64,000 nt of DNA from Strix aluco (lineage: Eukaryota > Chordata > Aves > Strigiformes > Strigidae), in NCBI RefSeq assembly GCF_031877795.1, contig NW_027436512.1:2261407-2325406 (forward strand). The letters are read 5' to 3'. The position numbers and the translations under genes were made by a program. The notes below the pieces were generated by a model that saw nothing but the letters and a program-made list of their open reading frames with translations, had not been told where the DNA came from and did not search any database. This document shows positions 10,331 to 21,271 of this stretch, one piece after another (the stretch's first letter is position 1; each line of letters begins with the position of its first letter).

Positions 10331-13289
10331 CTATGAAACCCATTAATCCTCAAACCTGAACTCCTTGTATTACTTCTAGATCAACTAACTTCAGCACAGC
10401 TGTTTGCTATGATGTTTTACAGAGAGAACTAATTCTGTTTCTGGTTTAACAATAAGGAAGCTGCCATTTAAAACCTGGAAATCTGTATATAGGGTTGAGT
10501 CAATATATGTGATTTTTATGGAATGTAATGCTGTTTCTGTATACAGGTAAAAACTGGTAAATTTGAAGAAACTGTAAACTTGATTCACATTCTGCTTGCA
10601 TGCCACCAAAGGCTAAGGACTGGTTGTTAGCACTAGGGCTCTTGTCCTGAATCAATTGACAATCTACCTGGTTGGATTTATAGTCTAGTACAACTATCTC
10701 CTATTTGGTTAAGCTTTTTAGGAAGAGGCAAGACCCGTAGGGCTTTCAGTGAGAGTATGGGGTTTTCTGCTTATATATTAGAGAGGGTGAGGTTAATTCA
10801 CTTCTTATGCATAAGCATTAATATGGTTACGGTGATTAGACTATAAATGACTGGTGTGTGTTCAGATGTGTTGCTTCATGTAAAATGAATTAAAGTTTAT
10901 TGACTTGTTGCATTTGAAGGAGTAAACAAAGTACAGATTTCAATCCAATTAGGGTGGCCACTTTTCTACTTAGTGCTCTTTGCAAGTTTCTGTTCAGACT
11001 AATCTGCAGTCTAGAAAGTTTCTCTTCTGTCTCATTTGTTTGCTTTGGAGTTTATCCAAAAGGAACTTACTTAAGTAGTTTCTCATAAGTTTTAGAAATC
11101 CACATACCAGTTGAAAAAAAACTTGCTTATATTAACCTAGGCACATCATTTGTAATAGAATTCTGTATCCTGTTAGTCTGGCTTATGTTCACTTAAATGA
11201 AATATAATGCCTATTTTAAATTTTCAGATGCCTTCAGTAACCATAGAATGGGCAGTAAGAAATGGACATCGCCATCAGAATGCCAAAATATATTGTGAAA
11301 ACATGAATATTTCCAGGAGACAGGTTTTTCTTAAAGAACAAGTAGCTGCATATTTTGAAGGACAACTTGAGTTAGATGGTCCTCAAAATTCCAAATTATG
11401 CTTGGATGCAGCTTTAAATAAAGCTGTGTTGGTCTCTAATAAATTCAAAAAGGTTGTTAGATTAAACCAGGTAATAAAAATGGGTATTTTAACACATATG
11501 AAACGGATAGCTCTGGGATACTTACAAGTTAAGCATCTTTTTGTTGATCTTATTGGAAACTATGAAGTTGATGTCATATGCAGGTTCTGACTGTGATAGG
11601 AAAATTTTCAGCTACACATTATTGGGTATACACAAACGTAAGTGGTTTTCTAATGAGCGATCTTGCATTAATCTTTGAAGTCATGCTCCAGATGTTACTT
11701 GATCTTCAGACAGTTCTTGCTATCTTTTGTAACTTAATGTTATGAGCTGAAGAGACTCAAATAGCAATACTTATCAAAGAAAATGATGTTTCGGTGCTGT
11801 CACTTTTAAAATTGCAGAGCTGAGCTACATCAAATCCAGCTGGTTCTGTATGTTTAAGAGAGACTGCAGCTGGTTTAGCCATAATCTCCTCACTTGAGAA
11901 TGCCTATATATAGTCTCTGAGCAGCAGTTCCAAACTGGTTTATGTGGTGGAATTAATGTTTGAGTGCTGCATTTTGCAGTTAATGTTAATTCCCTTGTTT
12001 AAAGGGGATTTGTATATTTTCACTGAAGAATAACTTTGAGTCAAATTAGCATGCTTCAGGCTCTAAAAGATCTAATACCCAGTTGTGAGAGACCATGCAC
12101 GTGTGTGCTTGGAACATCCTTATGAGAGGGTGTGCTATCCTTGCATAACTAGCTTGAAGATTAGGAACACCTGAATATAAGCCATAACTTCCTGAGGTAA
12201 TCTGCCACCTTTTGCTGGTGTGCATAGGTGTCCAAAGTGCAAACAAAGCTCAATTATATTTCAGTGCAGTGCTGCTGTAATTAAGTCACAAAAACATCCT
12301 CTTCTGTATCTGTGCCTGGTCCTACCTCTTTCAAAGGTTATGAGTCTTAGGAACATGTAGAAAGCCCTAGAAAAACACTTGTGCAGAGCTGTTGCTTGAT
12401 GAACATAGCCTTCTCTGGCAAAACTTGTCAAAATATTTTGATGAAGTTACCAAAAACTATAAACAGTATCATGACTATTTTTTCTTTTTGTATTTCTTTG
12501 TTTAAAACTTAAACCGGCCACTTCATGAGGAAGTGATGGCTTTATTTTTGTTGGGGAAATCCATGTTGAAGGTCTGAAGTTGACACCCTGTGAATTTGGA
12601 GGATATAAGTATTGGGGCTCTCTCTTTTAGCAGAAGCCTTTTTTTAAAGCTTTACACAAAGGGGTATACAAAACATTAACTAAACTTTTTTCCTAAATAG
12701 TGAAACAGGATGTAGATATAAATAATAATTCAATACAAACTTATTTTGTGAGAAAACTCCAACACACATCTTCTTGTATGTTGAGAAATATAGTTTCCTT
12801 TTAGAAATAGGTTTTTTTTTTAGTTTCCAGACAGTGCTTAAGATACAGTTAAAAATTAAAAATTTCATGTTCCAAGGTGTTGCAGTTTCTCTGTTAACAG
12901 TAATGGGTTTTTAATTTGGTGTTTTTGAAATGCATTGTTCCTTAAAAATTGTTAAGATTTTTCTTAACTCTGCAAAATATTCAGAGTTGTTGAGCAAGAA
13001 GGTGGTTGAGTACTGGAGTAGAGACTTCTCATACACACAGTGTTAATAAAACAACTGTATAGATTCTGTCTTTTTAGAGCATTCCTATTCTGCAGGTGAT
13101 CACAAGTCTGCTGAACACTGTCCCTACACATTTGCATGCCTGTCTATTGTGACAAATACCACTTTATCACTTTAAAACTATTTATTTGTGTTTTGTTTAA
13201 ATGTACCTGCTTGATGGCTTTTCTGTGATCTGTTCTATATGGGTAGTCTCTCTTGCTGACATGCACATTCAACATATCAACAGGGAAAT
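10331..13289. other. Non-coding DNA, possibly intronic
   Basis: Apart from the candidate exon at 11228-11470, no feature was recognised. The stretch is AT-rich with no long open frames. If the exon is real, this is intron sequence of an unidentified host gene. Confidence 0.4.
11228..11470 (+). CDS. Possible internal exon of an unrecognised host gene
   Basis: A 243-bp open segment (81 codons, phase 0 at both ends) starts after an acceptor-like ttttaaattttcag and ends at CAG before gtaata, a possible donor. It begins MPSVTIEWAV and continues through SRRQVFLKEQV and AYFEGQLELD to VVRLNQ. The composition looks protein-like (charged and hydrophobic residues alternate, no low complexity) and unlike the retroelement frames around it. 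I do not recognise the family. It could be one exon of a sex-linked gene or an isolated pseudo-exon; no neighbouring exon was found within about 1.5 kb on either side. The exact length and phase are suggestive but not proof. Confidence 0.35.
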
Positions 13290-13773
13290 ATCTTTTGAAG
13301 CTGAAGTGAGAAACCTTAACAAAATAGATGCAGGCCTCTCAGCAGGGTGGGCTCTTGAGATAAGGGAGGAGCTGCAACTACTGAGTCCCAAGATAAGGAA
13401 GGGGAATTCAAAGAATGCTAAATTGACATGCTGAAGAGACCTAATTGGGTGAAAAGTCACGAGAGGAAGAGGAGGCATCTTCAATTTTCACCCTGAAGAC
13501 CCCCGCCCAAGACCACCAGGAGCCATTGCGCAGGCGCAACGGAGAGGGACTTGGGGCGGGATTTATGATAATGAATTATCAAAACTAATTGTAATATCTC
13601 TCCCTATTCTCAGGATTATCATGAATATGTAAACACTTACGCTATAGGAAGGAGCTGCTTTTCGCTCCAAGGGGTGCACGTTTGTGGAGGAGCGATCCCC
13701 CGTGCACCCAGCGCTGAATAAACATACCTTCTTTATAACCTTACTGGTTGTAAAGTCGTTACTCCGCACGTCA
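13290..13773 (+). repeat. Solo LTR (start approximate)
   Basis: The 3' half shows an LTR architecture: a hydrophilic block with cccccgcccaagacc and ttgcgcaggcgcaacgg, then gtgcacccagcgctgaataaacatacc (polyadenylation signal near 13718), then ttgtaaagtcgtt and an end at cgtca (13773). The same block order recurs at about 61530-62003, so this is a dispersed family. The 5' edge is uncertain. Confidence 0.6.
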
Positions 13774-14029
13774 AAGCCACCATAGACAGAGATTTAAGGG
13801 CAGAACGTGAAACCACTTCTAATTCTGGTTATATGCTTGACTCTTTGTTTATCTTTATCTTGGAGACTATGTCCTGCCTTAAGGGCAAATCATGGTTGAT
13901 GTAACCTGAAGGAAATGGTAAAACCCAAGATTGGCTGTCATAAGGAAGTTGAGAAATATCTTTGTATGAAGGCAGGAAAGAAATGCTTGTCAGTCTTGTT
14001 GATATTATGTTGTTGTTGAAGTGAGAAAC

Positions 14030-14410
14030 TGCGGGAGATATACACATGCGGATGACCACACGGTGATTAAGCAATGCCTACTTTATTATGGTGGACAAGC
14101 CTTTTATAATGCAGGTGAAAATCACATGATACAATCACATGGTACAATTCTTTCTGATTGGACAGTTAGCTTTGCACATGCTCCTTAAGCTCTCTTCTGA
14201 TTGGATGGAAGCTGCCACATCGACATTGTACAAACTCCTTCTCCGCCCAGACCCACACCCTGAAGTTGTTTAACTTCCTGGGTTCTTCCTCATTCTTCCA
14301 GGGTCATCTCCTCGTCACATCCTCGCCGAAGCTGAGGCTTTGCCAGTCTTGCTCATATGCAGGATTGCTCACATGCCGATTTCCCAGCAGGAAATCCTTT
14401 AGAATCCCCA
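14030..14410 (-). repeat. 3' LTR of ERV-B
   Basis: Sense start TGGGGATTCT, sense end TCTCCCGCA. A TATA-like ATTATAAAAGG lies near 14097-14109 and AATAAA near 14082-14088. A purine-rich AAAAAGAGGGATATC precedes it on the sense strand as the likely polypurine tract. Confidence 0.85.
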
Positions 14411-14579
14411 GATATCCCTCTTTTTGTTTTTGAGCAATCCAAACTCCTTGTAAGCTTTTCCACAATGATTGTCCAATGCGAAAATTTAAGCATGGCAAAA
14501 TAACAGCAAGCACACTAATCATAATAATTACAATGATTACTCCTTTTAACAATTCCTTCAACCATCCCGTAATGGGTAC
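14411..14579 (-). pseudogene. env: env transmembrane tail of ERV-B
   Basis: About 55 codons remain: WLKELLKG, a strongly hydrophobic anchor (VIIVIIMISVLAVILP) with a following Cys, and a short cytoplasmic tail. This is the membrane anchor of a retroviral transmembrane subunit. The rest of env is missing and the sequence upstream is an unrelated LTR fragment. Confidence 0.6.
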
Positions 14580-14948
14580 TAACATTCAGATCCGCAATTG
14601 CTGGGGAACCCTGGATGCAGCGAGAATTTAGAGTGCCCTTCCTCGCAAACTGGAAAGTCCTACGCGATGCGTCCATCCGTAGGTGAGGCATCCAACATCG
14701 CTGCAAGCAGGTCCAGCCTCATATATCTAAATCAACAGGCCAAAATAACTGGCAACTTTCTTTGAGCGGAAACATCTGATCTCATCCTCCTGTTGGGTTC
14801 CACCCAGAGCCTGGCCACCACTCAAGGGGGAAAACCAAGGGAGTTTCTAATAAGGTTAAACACTTGAGGTCTGTCTTCTTAATACTGCTAAACAAGGAAA
14901 GTTGAATACAGACATTCTTATAGCATTTCATCCTTATTAATAACTACA
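14580..14948 (-). repeat. Truncated LTR of the ERV-F type inside ERV-B
   Basis: The minus strand starts TGTAGTTATTAATAAGG and continues with AGAAACTCCCTTGG, a TATA-like ATATATGAGG and a GATGCCTCACCTACGG segment. The same blocks occur in the same order in the 3' LTR of ERV-F (57405-58092). The fragment stops before the R/U5 part. It replaces most of ERV-B env, so it arrived by insertion with deletion or by recombination. Confidence 0.75.
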
Positions 14949-16616
14949 TTTTGTCTAAGCCACATCTTTGAGCCCATATGTTTGCTGGATGAGCATTAAT
15001 CACTGTCAGAACCATCACGAGGCTTAGAGTCACAAACTTGATCTCTTTTCCAAGGCCGTACCCAGCGAATGGAACCCACCACAAGCCATGATCTGTAAGC
15101 AAACACATATAACCTCTGCCAGTTAATTGTACTTTAACAGGTCCCTCCCATTGGCCTGTGCTTAAATCTTTGAACATGACCAACGGTTGCTGTGTGCCCA
15201 TAGACTGTTTGGCATCACCCTTTAGTGCTAAACTGTGAATCATCATTGGAGGTTCCTGACGCGTCCCTGTAAGTCACAGAAAATTTAAAACATACAAAGC
15301 TTTGTTTAAACATTCAGCTGGCATCATTCCTAACATTCCCTCTTTTTGTTTTTGAAGCAGTTGCTTCAGAGTTTGATGGGCACGTTCAATGATTGCCTGT
15401 CCAGTGGGAGAATGTGGAATTCCTGTGTAGTGTTTGATACCCCATAAAATACAAAAACGTTGAAAGCGACTAGAAATATATGCAGGACTATTGTCTGTTT
15501 TGATCTCTCGTGGTATTCTAAGCACTGCAAAGGAACTATATAAATGTTTCTCGACATGTTTTGCTGTTTCTCCAGTTTGGGCTGTAGCCAAACGGCTATA
15601 GAAAAGGTATCAATAACAACATGTACATATTTTAATCTACCAAATTCAGCTATGTGAGTGACATCCATTTGCCATAGTTGCAAAGGTGACAGGCCCCGTG
15701 GGTTGACCCCTGTTCCGAGGCCAAACCCTATTTTCTGACAGGACGGGCAGGAGAGAATAATTCCTTTCGCGTCTACAAGAGGAATTTTGAATTGTCTATG
15801 TAACATTTTTGCTGACTGATGAAAAAAGTTGTGAGATTCTCTAGCTTGTGCAAACAAATCTGGAGAAGGTCCAGACCAGGCTGGAGCAACCAGCTGATCG
15901 GCTAAGTCATTTCTATAGCCTAACCCCTCCTTAGATTGGTGACTTCTGATATGAGTAATAAAATAGAGAACTTCCCTCTGATTAAGAGTGTGAGCTAACT
16001 GTTGAAGCAGTTTCCCTAAACGTTCATTTTTTACTTCCTTTACTTGGCCACGTTCAATCCGCTTCACTATTCCCACTACATATAATGAGTCAGATACTAC
16101 ATTTAATCCTACATCTGGCCAGGATAAAAATACCCACAAAACCACTTGGAGTTCTAACGTTTGTAAAGAATCTTCTTGTTGGTCCTGAATAATATGATAT
16201 TTCCATTCCTCTTCTTCTAACCAGGTACATGCAGCTCGCTTTGACTTTTTTCTAGCATCTGTAAAAACTGTTAGCCCTTGAACTGGTATTTCTGATTTTA
16301 TTGGAAAAGTTTCAATTGTTTGGTTCATTAATAATGGTAATAGACGATGGGCTGGGTAGACATTGGACAGCTGACCAGGGTAATTTTCAAGAGCAATTTG
16401 CAACACTTCTGAGTGTCTGAGCAGCCATTCCAAATATTCTTGTACCAGGGGAACAACAATAGTTTGGGGATCTGCGCCTGAGATCTCAATAATTCTATTT
16501 CTACCTTGCATGATCAATTGCAATAGTAATTCTGCTCTTGTAGTTACTGTTTTCTTAGGAGTGTATGCTGTGAAGACCCACTCTAGAATACGTAATGGTT
16601 GTTTCTGTTCTGAATC
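14949..16616 (-). pseudogene. pol: RNase H and integrase part of ERV-B pol
   Basis: This part follows an in-frame stop at 16617-16619. The RNase H segment shows FTDARKKSK, where the usual Gly-Ser after the first Asp are lost, then a Glu and a DSLYVVGIV motif. Integrase shows the zinc-binding pattern (HNFFH, CPSCQ), then WQMDVTHI with the first catalytic Asp. A frameshift near 15595 is followed by KTDNSPAY (second Asp; Gly changed to Ser) and QAIIERAH (catalytic Glu). The C-terminal GQWEGPVKV and GRGYMCLL elements are at 15060-15160. Conserved order, but stop and frameshift make it inactive. Confidence 0.85.
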
Positions 16617-17639
16617 CTATTGTATAATGATAGCTAATGGGTATTGTCTGTTTCCGCCGCTATTAACAATCATCAATTGTAATGGGAGTTCTAATTGTAA
16701 TCTCTGTGTATGGTAGGACTCTATTTTATTTGTAATTTTTTGTAAGGCAATCTTGTGTTCCTGTGTCAAGGTTCTCTTTGTATCGGCCTGTACAGTAGTG
16801 CTCAATAAGGGTATTAATGGTTTTAGATCATCATTTGTGATTCCACACAAATTTCTAACCCATTGAATGTCTCCAATCATTTTCTGTACATCATTTAGTG
16901 TGTGAATATCTGTATTGATCTTTAATTTCTGAGGTCGAATGGTAGCATCAGTTATGATCCACCCTAGATACTTCCAGGGTGAAGTAAACTGTACTTTTTC
17001 AGGGGCTACTCGAAGGCCCCTTTTTGACAATTCTGCATGCAAATTACTTAATATGACTTCTGGTTGCATGTCCTTACCAGCTATTAATATATCGTCCATG
17101 TAATGATAAATGATTAATTGGGGAAACCTTTTTCTAATTGGTTTTAATGTCCAGGCAACGAAAATTTGACACATAGCAGGTGAATTTTTCATTCCTTGAG
17201 GCAACACTACCCAATGATAACGTTTTGCTGGCTCGGCCTTATTAATAGATGGAACAGAGAATGCAAATTTCTCTCTATCAGCCTCATGAAGTGGAATGGT
17301 GAAAAAACAATCCTTTAGATCAATGATCAATATTGACCAATACTTTGGTATCATCGAAGGAGAAGGCAGTCCTGGCTGCAAGGATCCCATGGGTTCCATT
17401 ACTGCATTGACCGCTCTTAAATCATGCAACAATCGCCATTTGTTATTCTTGGGAATAACAAAAATCGGAGTATTCCAGGCACTTTGTGAAGGGACAATGT
17501 GACCCGCTTGTAATTGCTCTGTAACTAAGTGATGGACGATTTGCAGCCTTTCCTGTTTCAATGGCCATTGATCTATCCACACAGGCGTTTCTAATTTCCA
17601 TTTAAGTTTGAGGATGGGCTGCTCATCAATGGCCATCAC
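16617..17639 (-). pseudogene. pol: Reverse transcriptase part of ERV-B pol
   Basis: A 340-codon open frame with SAWNTPIFVIPK, WRLLHDLRAVN, IIDLKDCFF, VLPQGMKNSP, the catalytic YHYMDDIL and WKYLGW: the full betaretroviral RT order. It ends at TAG (16617-16619) where ERV-D has a Trp codon in the same context, so a single TGG to TAG change truncates pol before RNase H. It starts one frame (-1) from the protease frame with almost no overlap. Confidence 0.88.
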
Positions 17640-18457
17640 TGAAAAGGCTGTGTAACCAATGTTGTTCTGACTTGACTTAGGACGTCTTGCCCAAGTAAGG
17701 TAATAGGAACTTCCATCACATAAGGCTTCGTGGTGACCTGAGCTCCATCCGGAAATCTGACTACAATGGGATCTTTGCTAATTCTGGTGGCTTGGGACCC
17801 CCCAATGCCAAACACTCCTGTTGCTGCTGCAATGGTAGGCCATGAAGCAGGCCATTGTTGAGTCGATATGACTGTAACATCAGCCCTTGTATTTATTAAC
17901 ATTTTCAATTTCTTCCATGTCCCATCAGGGGATTGGATAATCATGTCACATTCTGGTTTTACTCGACTTATGTCAAAAGATAAATATACTTGCGGTTCGC
18001 CGGTTGACCCGAAACCACCAGTCCCTCGATGACTGTCTCCTACATTTGGAACACAGGCTTTAAACGGCACAAGCTGGGCTATTTTGCTACCTTTAGGAAT
18101 AAACACAGGTGGCGTTAAAGTTTGAACCATTATCTTTACAACACCAATGTAATCGGCATTAATTACTCCCAATAATACTTGAATACCTTGCCGGGTCATT
18201 GATGACCTCCCTATTAAAAGAGCACTCAATCCAAACCCTAATGGTCCTTTTACATTACTGTCCACTAAGTGGACCTTTTGATCTTGTATTGTAACGTCTA
18301 CTGCGGTTTCCACGTCCACTCCGGCACTTGCTGCTGTGGCGGAAGCGATATTGGACAGGAAACCATCTCTTGGTCCTGATGTTGAGCTTGCCATGCACCC
18401 CTCATTTGTGTCTGAGCACGAGGGGGAATCGCGCTCTTCTTCATGTTTCCCGAGCAC
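17636..18457 (-). pseudogene. pro: dUTPase-protease frame (pro) of ERV-B
   Basis: An uninterrupted frame in -1 relation to nucleocapsid. The first half is a dUTPase, which removes dUTP: SAGVDVET, GRSSMT, INADYIG, KGSKIAQL and GTGGFGSTG match its five motifs in order. The second half is the aspartic protease, with the active site reading INTRADVTVIS: the catalytic Asp is Asn and the Gly is Arg. A GIGG flap-like segment and LLGQDVLSQ follow. The frame is open but the protease must be inactive. Expression would need a -1 shift at 18445-18451. Confidence 0.88.
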
Positions 18458-20228
18458 CTTCTACACGCTTGAGTGTTATGAGTATCTCGTACACAATTAT
18501 GACACCATTTTTGAACCTTTGGGTTCCTGCATTGGTTCTGAAGATGACCTTGCTTGCCACAATTGAAGTATTTCTTCCCCCGTTTCTGACCCCCCCCACA
18601 CTTTTATTCTTAAGAAATGGTGCAGACATGTTGCGCACTGCAGCGGCATAGGCTGCAACATTAGACTGTTGCATTCCTCGGTTGGTTAATTCAATTATAT
18701 CAGCTACAGATGCTCCATGTGGGAGGGTTGCTATCAAGTGCTGGGTAGATGGGTTAGCGTTTTCGAAGGCCATTAACTTGAACATTTTTTCTTTCATCTC
18801 TAGGGTCATGTCAGATTGTTGTTCTAGGGAGTGATAAAGGCGATCTACATATTTTGAAAAAGGTTCATTAAGTCCCTGTTTTACCGTTATAAACTTGTCC
18901 TGTTTCTTGCCTTCTGTGTCAGGTACAGACATTAGGGCCTGACAGGCTATTGACTGTGATAGCCGTAACACTTCATTAGAGAGATTGACCTGTAGATCTA
19001 CTGCGGCGAAGGGCCCTGTACCCAATAGCATTTGTGCTTGGACAAGATGAAGGGGATCACCCTGTGGGCGCGGACGAACCTGCTCTTCGTTAGCTAACTT
19101 CGTCCATGCGCTTTCGAATAGCATTTTTTGAGATGGAGTTAAAATAACTGCCGCTATTTGATCGATATCTTTTGGGATTAACAATGATGACGAGAAGATA
19201 TAGTTAATGATTTGTTTGGTCAATTGATGATGGAGACCATTTTGGATTACTGAAGCCCTAGCCTTTTCAAGCAATTTCCAATCGAAGGGATCCCACTCAT
19301 TGGCGCCAGTAACAGTATTAACGGAAACTGGAAATGCTTGTACAGTTTCTGGGATAAAAGACCCTTCTACTATAGCATCTCTAAGAACTCCTTTCCATCG
19401 GCGTGTAGCTACAGAGGCACTCTGCGTCTGTGAAGAAAAAAGATGTGAAGCTGCAGGGTGAGATGGTGGGAGTGCAGTCACCGTCTGTGACGATGACGAA
19501 AGGAAGGAATTAGTAGCAGGCACGGGAACTGAATATTCGAGCGATGGATCAGGAGGAGCAGATGGTTGTAGTCCCGTGTTTGACGAAAAGGTATATGGTT
19601 TCTGCTCCATCTTCTCTGCCTGTGATGCAGCCAATTTGTCAAGCTTGTTTACAAGCTGCAGGTGTAAAGTTTCAACGTTTGAAGAGCCAACTTGTGAGGC
19701 AGGGGTCTGTTCAGCCCCCGCTGCTCGCCGCGGTCCCAGCAGCACAATCGATAAGGCAAATGGATTTTTCGGCTGACCCAGCGTGGCGGGAGCCGCAAGC
19801 AGCGTAGAGCACCCCCCACCCTTGTCGCTCCGGGGCGAGGGGACCGGACCGTCCTTCCGGCCATGGTCGGGGCAGTGCGGTAGCGGCGGCGGCAGCGTGG
19901 CTGATATATCAGAGGTAGAAGCCGCAGCCGCACGCTCACTACTCATCTCCTGTAGTGTCTCTCGGATTAAGTTCCATAGCGTGGTGTAACCGCTCACTTC
20001 TTTTGCCGACTTTCCTCCATCACTAACCAAGTCCCATAGCTGTTTCCCTATGGCTTCCCAGGTAGCCGCTTGAAATACAAGCCCTACACTGGGGATAAGT
20101 CCCTTCTCTCGGCTCCACTTAAATAAGCCTTCTAAGGTGGACTTGTCATATTTTAACCCTCTCATGGAGAGGATATGTTGGAGGAGTTTCACCACTGCTT
20201 GCTCATCTTTAGTAAGCGTGGACCCCAT
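18441..20228 (-). pseudogene. gag: gag of ERV-B, frameshifted before nucleocapsid
   Basis: Begins MGSTLTKDEQ with Gly2 for myristoylation, a helical matrix domain, a variable Pro/Ser-rich middle, then capsid (EWDPFDWKLLEKAR) and the major homology region (VKQGLNEPFSKYVDRL). At an 8-nt G run (18590-18597) the frame slips: the two zinc knuckles are in the neighbouring frame. Knuckle 1 reads YFNCGKQGHLQNQC (first Cys replaced by Tyr); knuckle 2 reads CHNCVRDTHNTQAC and is complete. The 595-codon open frame therefore ends in unrelated residues. The capsid and matrix are otherwise uninterrupted. Confidence 0.88.
18445..18451 (-). promoter_or_regulatory. Gag-Pro -1 frameshift heptamer (ERV-B)
   Basis: The sense strand reads GGGAAAC as G GGA AAC in the nucleocapsid frame, directly after the second zinc knuckle. 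This is a known betaretroviral slippery heptamer; pro is open in the -1 frame downstream. Confidence 0.75.
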
Positions 20229-20406
20229 TCCTCCCCAGCCGCCGCTTCTCGCGGATCCTGAGCCGCCTCTCGCGGCTCCTTAAAGGTACAGCGCGCTGAT
20301 TCTCACCTTCAGACACCGGGGCAGCGTCTGGATCAGTTTTGACCGGCTTTCCACCCATGATTGCACCTCACCGAGTCCTCGTCAGACTTGTGCTAATCTG
20401 ATTGGG

Positions 20407-20424
20407 TCCCTGCAAAGGGCACCA
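20407..20424 (-). other. Presumed primer binding site of ERV-B
   Basis: Two bases inside the 5' LTR the sense strand starts TGGTGCCCTTTGCAGGGA. Position and TGG start fit a primer site, but I could not match it to a particular tRNA. Confidence 0.5.
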
Positions 20425-20426
20425 GA

Positions 20427-20797
20427 TGCAGGAGAAATGGACATGCGGACAACCGCTGTGATTAAGCAATGCCAATTTTATTGTAGTGAAGCAAGCCTTT
20501 TATAATGCTGGTGAAAATCACATGATACAATCACATGGTATAATCCTTTCTGATTGGACAGTTAGCTTTGCACATGCGCCTTAAGCTTTCTTCTGACTGG
20601 ATGAAAGCTGCCACATCGACATTGTACAAACTCCTTCTCCACCCAAACCCACACCCTGGAGTTGTTTAACTTCCTATGTTCTTCTTCATTCTTTCCGGGT
20701 TATGTCCTTGCCGATGCTGAGGCTTTACCAGTCTTGCTCATATGCAGGATTGCTCACATGCCCGTTTCCTTGCAGGAAATCCTTTAAAATACCCACA
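20427..20797 (-). repeat. 5' LTR of ERV-B
   Basis: Sense start TGTGGGTATT, sense end TCTCCTGCA. Clearly homologous to 14030-14410 but with many substitutions. TATA-like ATTATAAAAGG lies near 20496-20508. Confidence 0.88.
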
Positions 20798-20798
20798 G

Positions 20799-21271
20799 GC
20801 ACCAAGGCTCTTTCCGACATTCCCCCCCCCCCCCCCCGCAGTGGGACGGGGTGGGCAAGATCTTGGGAGGGGACACAACCAGGACAGCTGACCCCAACTG
20901 ACCAAAGGGATATTCCAGACCATCTGACGGCTGCTCAGTATAAAGCTGGGAGAAAGGAGGAAGGGGGTGGGGTCACCCTTGGTCCTCCGAGGCAACCCCT
21001 CCGCGTATGGGAGCCCTGCTTCCTGAGAAGGCCCGACATCGCCTGTTCATGGGAAGTAGAGAATAAATCTGTTTGCTTTTTTTGCTTCCGTGCATGGACC
21101 TTTGCTTTGCTTATATTAAAACTGCTGTTGTTTTACCCACAAGGGTTATTTTCTTTTCCTATCTTATTTTCTTTCCCCTCTTTGCCCTGTTGAGAAAAAA
21201 GGGGAAGGGGGGGGGAAGTGATAGAGCGACTTGGTGGGTACCTGGCATTTAGCCAAGGTCAAACCACCACA
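20799..21271 (+). repeat. Truncated ERVL LTR
   Basis: Nearly identical to the last 465 bp of the complete LTR at 32376-32968, from gcaccaaggctc to ggtcaaaccaccaca. It contains TATA-like gtataaag and gagaataaatctg. Its 5' part is absent because ERV-B abuts it. A run of C near 20822-20837 is longer than in the other copy. Confidence 0.85.

Larger units (their letters stand above)
14030..20797 (-). mobile_element. ERV-B: betaretrovirus-like provirus, old and defective
   Basis: LTRs of 381 and 371 bp bound an interior read on the minus strand: gag, a dUTPase-protease frame, pol and a scrap of env. Gag nucleocapsid, pro and pol lie in successive -1 frames, the betaretroviral arrangement. The LTRs are clearly diverged, so the insertion is old. 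Lesions include a G-run frameshift in gag, loss of the protease active site, a nonsense codon in pol, a frameshift in integrase, and replacement of most of env by a truncated LTR of another family. The flanks show no site duplication; the right flank is the inside of a truncated ERVL LTR whose left half is absent from the other side. Confidence 0.9.

Noticed and set aside
14515-14706. 63-codon frame in ERV-B as env
   Set aside because: It lies mostly in the inserted LTR fragment, which matches ERV-F's LTR.
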